Assembly: GCA_023392755.1 (NCBI GenBank)
Contig: JAEWNM010000284.1
Coordinates: forward strand, 1-6,806
Reading direction: 5' to 3'
Source: Bacillota bacterium
Lineage (GTDB): Bacteria; Bacillota; Clostridia; Christensenellales; Aristaeellaceae
Length of the DNA stretch: 6,806 nucleotides
Of this stretch, positions 4,318 to 6,806 are shown one piece after another. The notes beneath the pieces are model-generated. The model saw only the letters and a list, made by a program, of their open reading frames with translations, searched no databases and had not been told where the DNA came from. The number at the start of each line of letters is the position of its first letter. Positions within the stretch are counted from its first letter, which is position 1. The translations under genes were made by a program, and so were the position numbers.

Positions 4318-6533
4318 TGGAAAAAACAATCGTCACGCTGTCCATAAGAAAAATGCGGGGGCATTTGCCGCAGCTTTTGGGCATGGGGCTGTTGGTTCTG
4401 ATAGGCGTCGCTTTCTTTGTCACACTGTATACGATTTATTTAAGCTATGAGCAGAACGCGGAACAGCTGTTTGCATCGCAGCAATATGCCGATATCACGT
4501 TCTACGGCAGCTTTGATAAAAGTGATGTGGAGGCCATACTTGCGCAGGATGGTATTGACGCGGCGCAGGGGCGGCGTGTTCAGGATTATCAGGATGGCGA
4601 CATAACGCTCAGGGCTATTTCCATAACCGATAAAATCAATACGCCCTATCTGTATGAGGGCAGCTTTCCCCAATCAAACGGCGAATGCCTGCTTAATAAA
4701 AAACATGCGCAGGCGAGGGACATAAAGCCGGGCGATGTGCTGACGTTGGATGGAAAAGAGCTGCGTGTGTCGGGCATTGCCGCCTCTGCAGAATATGTGT
4801 ATCTGGTTCAGAATGAGCGGGCGCTGATGGCCGGAAGCGATCGCTTCGGCGTTGTTTTTGTGAACCCCGCATTTTTTGACGCGCCCGATAATGAGATTGT
4901 GGCTGCAGGCCGTATGGATGCGGGGTTGGCCGAGACGGCGGGTATGCGGATTGGTGCGGACAGAACCGTACTGAAAGCAGACCAGCCCAACTATAACCTG
5001 TACCGTGAAGATTTGGATCAGATACGTACGTTTGCGTATATTTTCCCGTTGGTCTTTGCGCTGCTGATCGTAACGGTTATCTATATCATGCTCAAAAGAA
5101 CCATTGCGAAAGAACGGCGCCAAATCGGTGTTTACAAAGCGCTGGGCGTCGCCGGCAGCAAGATATTGTACATCTATATCATTCAGACCGGGCTGACGGC
5201 GATTGCCGGCGCGGTGCTGGGCCTGATTGCTGCCATGCTGCTGTGCAATACGATCATCGGGCTTTTCTCGGTTATGTTTGAGGTGCCAAATCTGGCGTTT
5301 ACATTTTATCCCGGGCTGTGGGCGGGCGCTGTTTTGGTTTGTGTGACGGTTTGCGCATTGTCAGCCCTTGTCAGTGTATCAAGCGTAATGAAACCCCTGC
5401 CGTCGGAATTGATGCGTGGCAGGATGCCTGCGGGAGGAAAACGGCTCTTATTGGAAAGGATGCCGTTTCTGTGGAGCAGGCTGTCTTTTAACACCAGGTA
5501 CAGCCTCAAGAGCGCCTTGCGAAACAAAGGGCGGTTTTGGGCCGCAGCGCTGGGTATGTGCGGCTCCTGTGCATTATTGACCTTCGCGTTTGGGTTTTTT
5601 AACTCCGTAGAGTATACGGAGCGGGCATATTTTGAAAATTTTGCACACTATGACGTTTTGTTGGAATTCGACCCGATTCCCCTCAACATAGAGCATCCGG
5701 CCGCCAAGCGGTTGGACAGGGTAAACAAGGCTCTCGCCATGCCGGTTAAGATCAACGGCGAGGCCTGCCGGCTGATTGTTGTGGAAAATGATTTCGACAT
5801 GCAGCGTATTGAAACGAGCGTAATGAAGGATGGCATCATACTGCCCGAATATTACGCGGGGCAGTGGGGTGCGCGCATAGGCGGCACGTTGCGCATCAAT
5901 GATACAGACGTAAAAATTGCAGGGCTGTCGGAGCAAAGCTTCGGGCTTGCCCTGTATACAAGCTACGGCTATGTAAAGGATGTGTTCCCCGGTTTTCCTT
6001 CCGTCTATAACGTCATGTATGCAAAAACGGGAGACCTGACGGGTCTTGCGGACTTGAGCCGCCAGCACGGCTTTGAATATGCCACCTTGGAACAGGACAG
6101 AGCTGGCTTTACATCCATCATGAAAAGCCTGAACACGCTGATCTGGTTCATGCTCGCATGCGCGGTGATCTTGGGGCTTACCGTTCTTTATTCGGTAGGG
6201 CTGATGAATCTCTCCTCGCGGGAATACGAATATATGTTTATGGGGGTTATGGGGTATCCCCTGAAAAGCATCATGCTCTCCCATGTCAAGGAAACCGCGC
6301 TGCAGCTTCTACTGGCAATACCTGCCGGGTTTTTGCTGGGCCACGGGATACTTGGCATTGTGAAGACTGAATTTTCGGGAAGCAATTTCGTGATACTGAC
6401 AGCAATATATCCGCAAAGCTATGTATACGCGGGAGCTATGGCGGCCGCCATGGCAGCCTTCATGGCTTTGGTCAGCGCGCGCCGCATAGACAGCCTGGAC
6501 ATAGTGGAAGGTCTCAAGGCACGGGACGAATAA
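4317..6533 (+). CDS. FtsX-like ABC transporter permease, eight transmembrane helices
   Basis: This is a 738-residue membrane protein forming the channel or mechanotransmission part of the ABC system with the preceding ATPase. It has two FtsX repeats. Helix 1 (about 19-41) is followed by an extracytoplasmic domain (42-235) and helices 2-4 (237-260, 282-316, 333-355). Helix 5 (406-428) is followed by a second outside domain (429-605) and helices 6-8 (606-630, 660-682, 701-720). Family marks are the cytoplasmic loop AKERRQIGVYKALGVAGSKI after helix 2, its counterpart SSREYEYMFMGVMGYPLKSI after helix 6, and short C-terminal tails like DSLDIVEGLKARDE. The start is ambiguous: ATG at 4317 overlaps the previous stop (TAATG) and lies 8 nt after GAGGTG (4303-4308), so I prefer it; ATG at 4311 adds two residues. 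This two-ECD build fits type VII exporters or mechanotransmitters and BceB/YtrF-like Firmicutes permeases. There is no sensor kinase nearby; a TetR protein takes that place. Substrate unknown. Confidence 0.92.
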   Translation: MEKTIVTLSIRKMRGHLPQLLGMGLLVLIGVAFFVTLYTIYLSYEQNAEQLFASQQYADITFYGSFDKSDVEAILAQDGIDAAQGRRVQDYQDGDITLRAISITDKINTPYLYEGSFPQSNGECLLNKKHAQARDIKPGDVLTLDGKELRVSGIAASAEYVYLVQNERALMAGSDRFGVVFVNPAFFDAPDNEIVAAGRMDAGLAETAGMRIGADRTVLKADQPNYNLYREDLDQIRTFAYIFPLVFALLIVTVIYIMLKRTIAKERRQIGVYKALGVAGSKILYIYIIQTGLTAIAGAVLGLIAAMLLCNTIIGLFSVMFEVPNLAFTFYPGLWAGAVLVCVTVCALSALVSVSSVMKPLPSELMRGRMPAGGKRLLLERMPFLWSRLSFNTRYSLKSALRNKGRFWAAALGMCGSCALLTFAFGFFNSVEYTERAYFENFAHYDVLLEFDPIPLNIEHPAAKRLDRVNKALAMPVKINGEACRLIVVENDFDMQRIETSVMKDGIILPEYYAGQWGARIGGTLRINDTDVKIAGLSEQSFGLALYTSYGYVKDVFPGFPSVYNVMYAKTGDLTGLADLSRQHGFEYATLEQDRAGFTSIMKSLNTLIWFMLACAVILGLTVLYSVGLMNLSSREYEYMFMGVMGYPLKSIMLSHVKETALQLLLAIPAGFLLGHGILGIVKTEFSGSNFVILTAIYPQSYVYAGAMAAAMAAFMALVSARRIDSLDIVEGLKARDE

Positions 6534-6559
6534 CAATGGGCAATCGCGCACTCAGTGTG

Positions 6560-6595
6560 TCAACAAAGTGGCTGTCGCCACTTTGTTGAGTTTTT
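6560..6595 (+). terminator. Rho-independent terminator of the tetR-ABC-permease operon
   Basis: TCAACAAAGTGGC (6560-6572) pairs perfectly over 13 bp with GCCACTTTGTTGA (6577-6589), loop TGTC, followed after one G by TTTTT (6591-6595). It starts 27 bases after the permease stop. There is no matching T-run on the minus strand. Confidence 0.92.
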
Positions 6596-6806
6596 CCCTC
6601 GCTGCACTGCAAAAGGCTACGCCTTTTGCGGCCGTTTGCTCGGGTAAGGAAGGAATTTTTTCAAAATTCCCACGCAAACCTCCGCAACCTCAATCGGCGC
6701 GGCTTACAGCCGCTTGTTTCGGTTGATTCGTTCGGTTCGCCCTTTGCTGCCACTGGCAGCGCTCACCTCACTCACCGCACATGTCGCTGGTTTGCGATCT
6801 AGAATC
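6596..6806. other. Hairpin-rich 3' region after the operon
   Basis: Four perfect hairpins, each with a 3-base loop, follow the terminator: GCAAAAGGC-TAC-GCCTTTTGC (6609-6629), GGAATTTT-TTC-AAAATTCC (6652-6670), GCGGCT-TAC-AGCCGC (6699-6713) and GCTGCC-ACT-GGCAGC (6746-6760). None has a T-run suited to termination of the operon, which is already ended upstream. Both strands stay open in one frame for much of this stretch, but neither shows a recognisable domain. It resembles the end of a repeat family or mobile element more than ordinary intergenic DNA; this last point is inference. Confidence 0.5.
6704..6806 (-). CDS. Possible C-terminal end of a convergent minus-strand gene (5' partial)
   Basis: From the right edge of the window a minus-strand frame is open for 33 codons and ends in TAA at 6706-6704. 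The peptide is polar and strongly basic at its end (GSKGRTERINRNKRL), which suits the tail of a nucleic-acid-binding protein. A 6-bp hairpin (6699-6713) straddles the stop codon. I do not recognise a family. The plus strand is also open here, ending at a TAG around 6801, so the case rests on composition and position only. If real, it converges on the ABC operon. Confidence 0.25.
   Translation of the reverse strand, partial: ILDRKPATCAVSEVSAASGSKGRTERINRNKRL

Noticed and set aside
5574..6284. Minus-strand open frame of 236 codons opposite the permease
   Set aside because: It is antisense to the well-supported permease and its product has no domain or start signal.
6609..6760. CRISPR array suggested by repeated hairpins
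   Set aside because: The arms differ in sequence and spacing is irregular, so there is no repeat-spacer pattern.
6596..6803. Plus-strand open stretch at the right end, ending in TAG near 6801
   Set aside because: It has no start codon with a ribosome binding site, follows a terminator, and its composition looks like translated structured repeat DNA.

Overview
The window looks like a chromosomal segment from a Gram-positive anaerobe of the class Clostridia, probably a gut Oscillospirales-type lineage. The basis is family content (a collagen-like GPT-repeat protein with a BclA-type head, a Phage_holin_4_1 holin, a stand-alone GyrI-like protein, a TetR-ABC-FtsX operon), strong AGGAGG-type ribosome binding sites and mixed GC. 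The lineage is an inference; no rRNA or marker gene is present.

Left part, minus strand (1-2052). From right to left: a damaged phage cell-wall-binding gene (SH3-like plus peptidoglycan-binding domain, no catalytic domain, one in-frame TGA), an intact holin with its own terminator, a roughly 365-base AT-rich spacer, and the start of a collagen-like surface protein that leaves the window at base 1. The lysis pair is visibly richer in GC than its surroundings and looks like a prophage remnant.

Middle (2100-2860). A plus-strand GyrI-like small-molecule-binding protein has a recognisable promoter (TTGCGT, 17 nt, TATATT). It is followed by a structured non-coding stretch holding an 8-bp inverted repeat, a convincing rho-independent terminator and a nearly perfect 28-base palindrome.

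Right part, plus strand (2929-6595). A consensus sigma-A promoter (TTGACA, 17 nt, TAAAAT) embedded in inverted repeats drives a tight operon: a TetR/AcrR repressor, an ABC ATPase of the MacB/FtsE-like class, and an eight-helix FtsX-type permease. The three genes overlap at their stop/start codons and end at a strong terminator. The natural reading is a self-regulated exporter or peptide/lipid-handling transporter whose repressor senses an unknown ligand.

The last 210 bases hold a run of three-base-loop hairpins and possibly the last 33 codons of a convergent minus-strand gene.

I do not see a convincing new defence or mobile system. The best leads are the decayed endolysin with its in-frame TGA, the operator layout at the tetR promoter, and the two hairpin-rich non-coding stretches.
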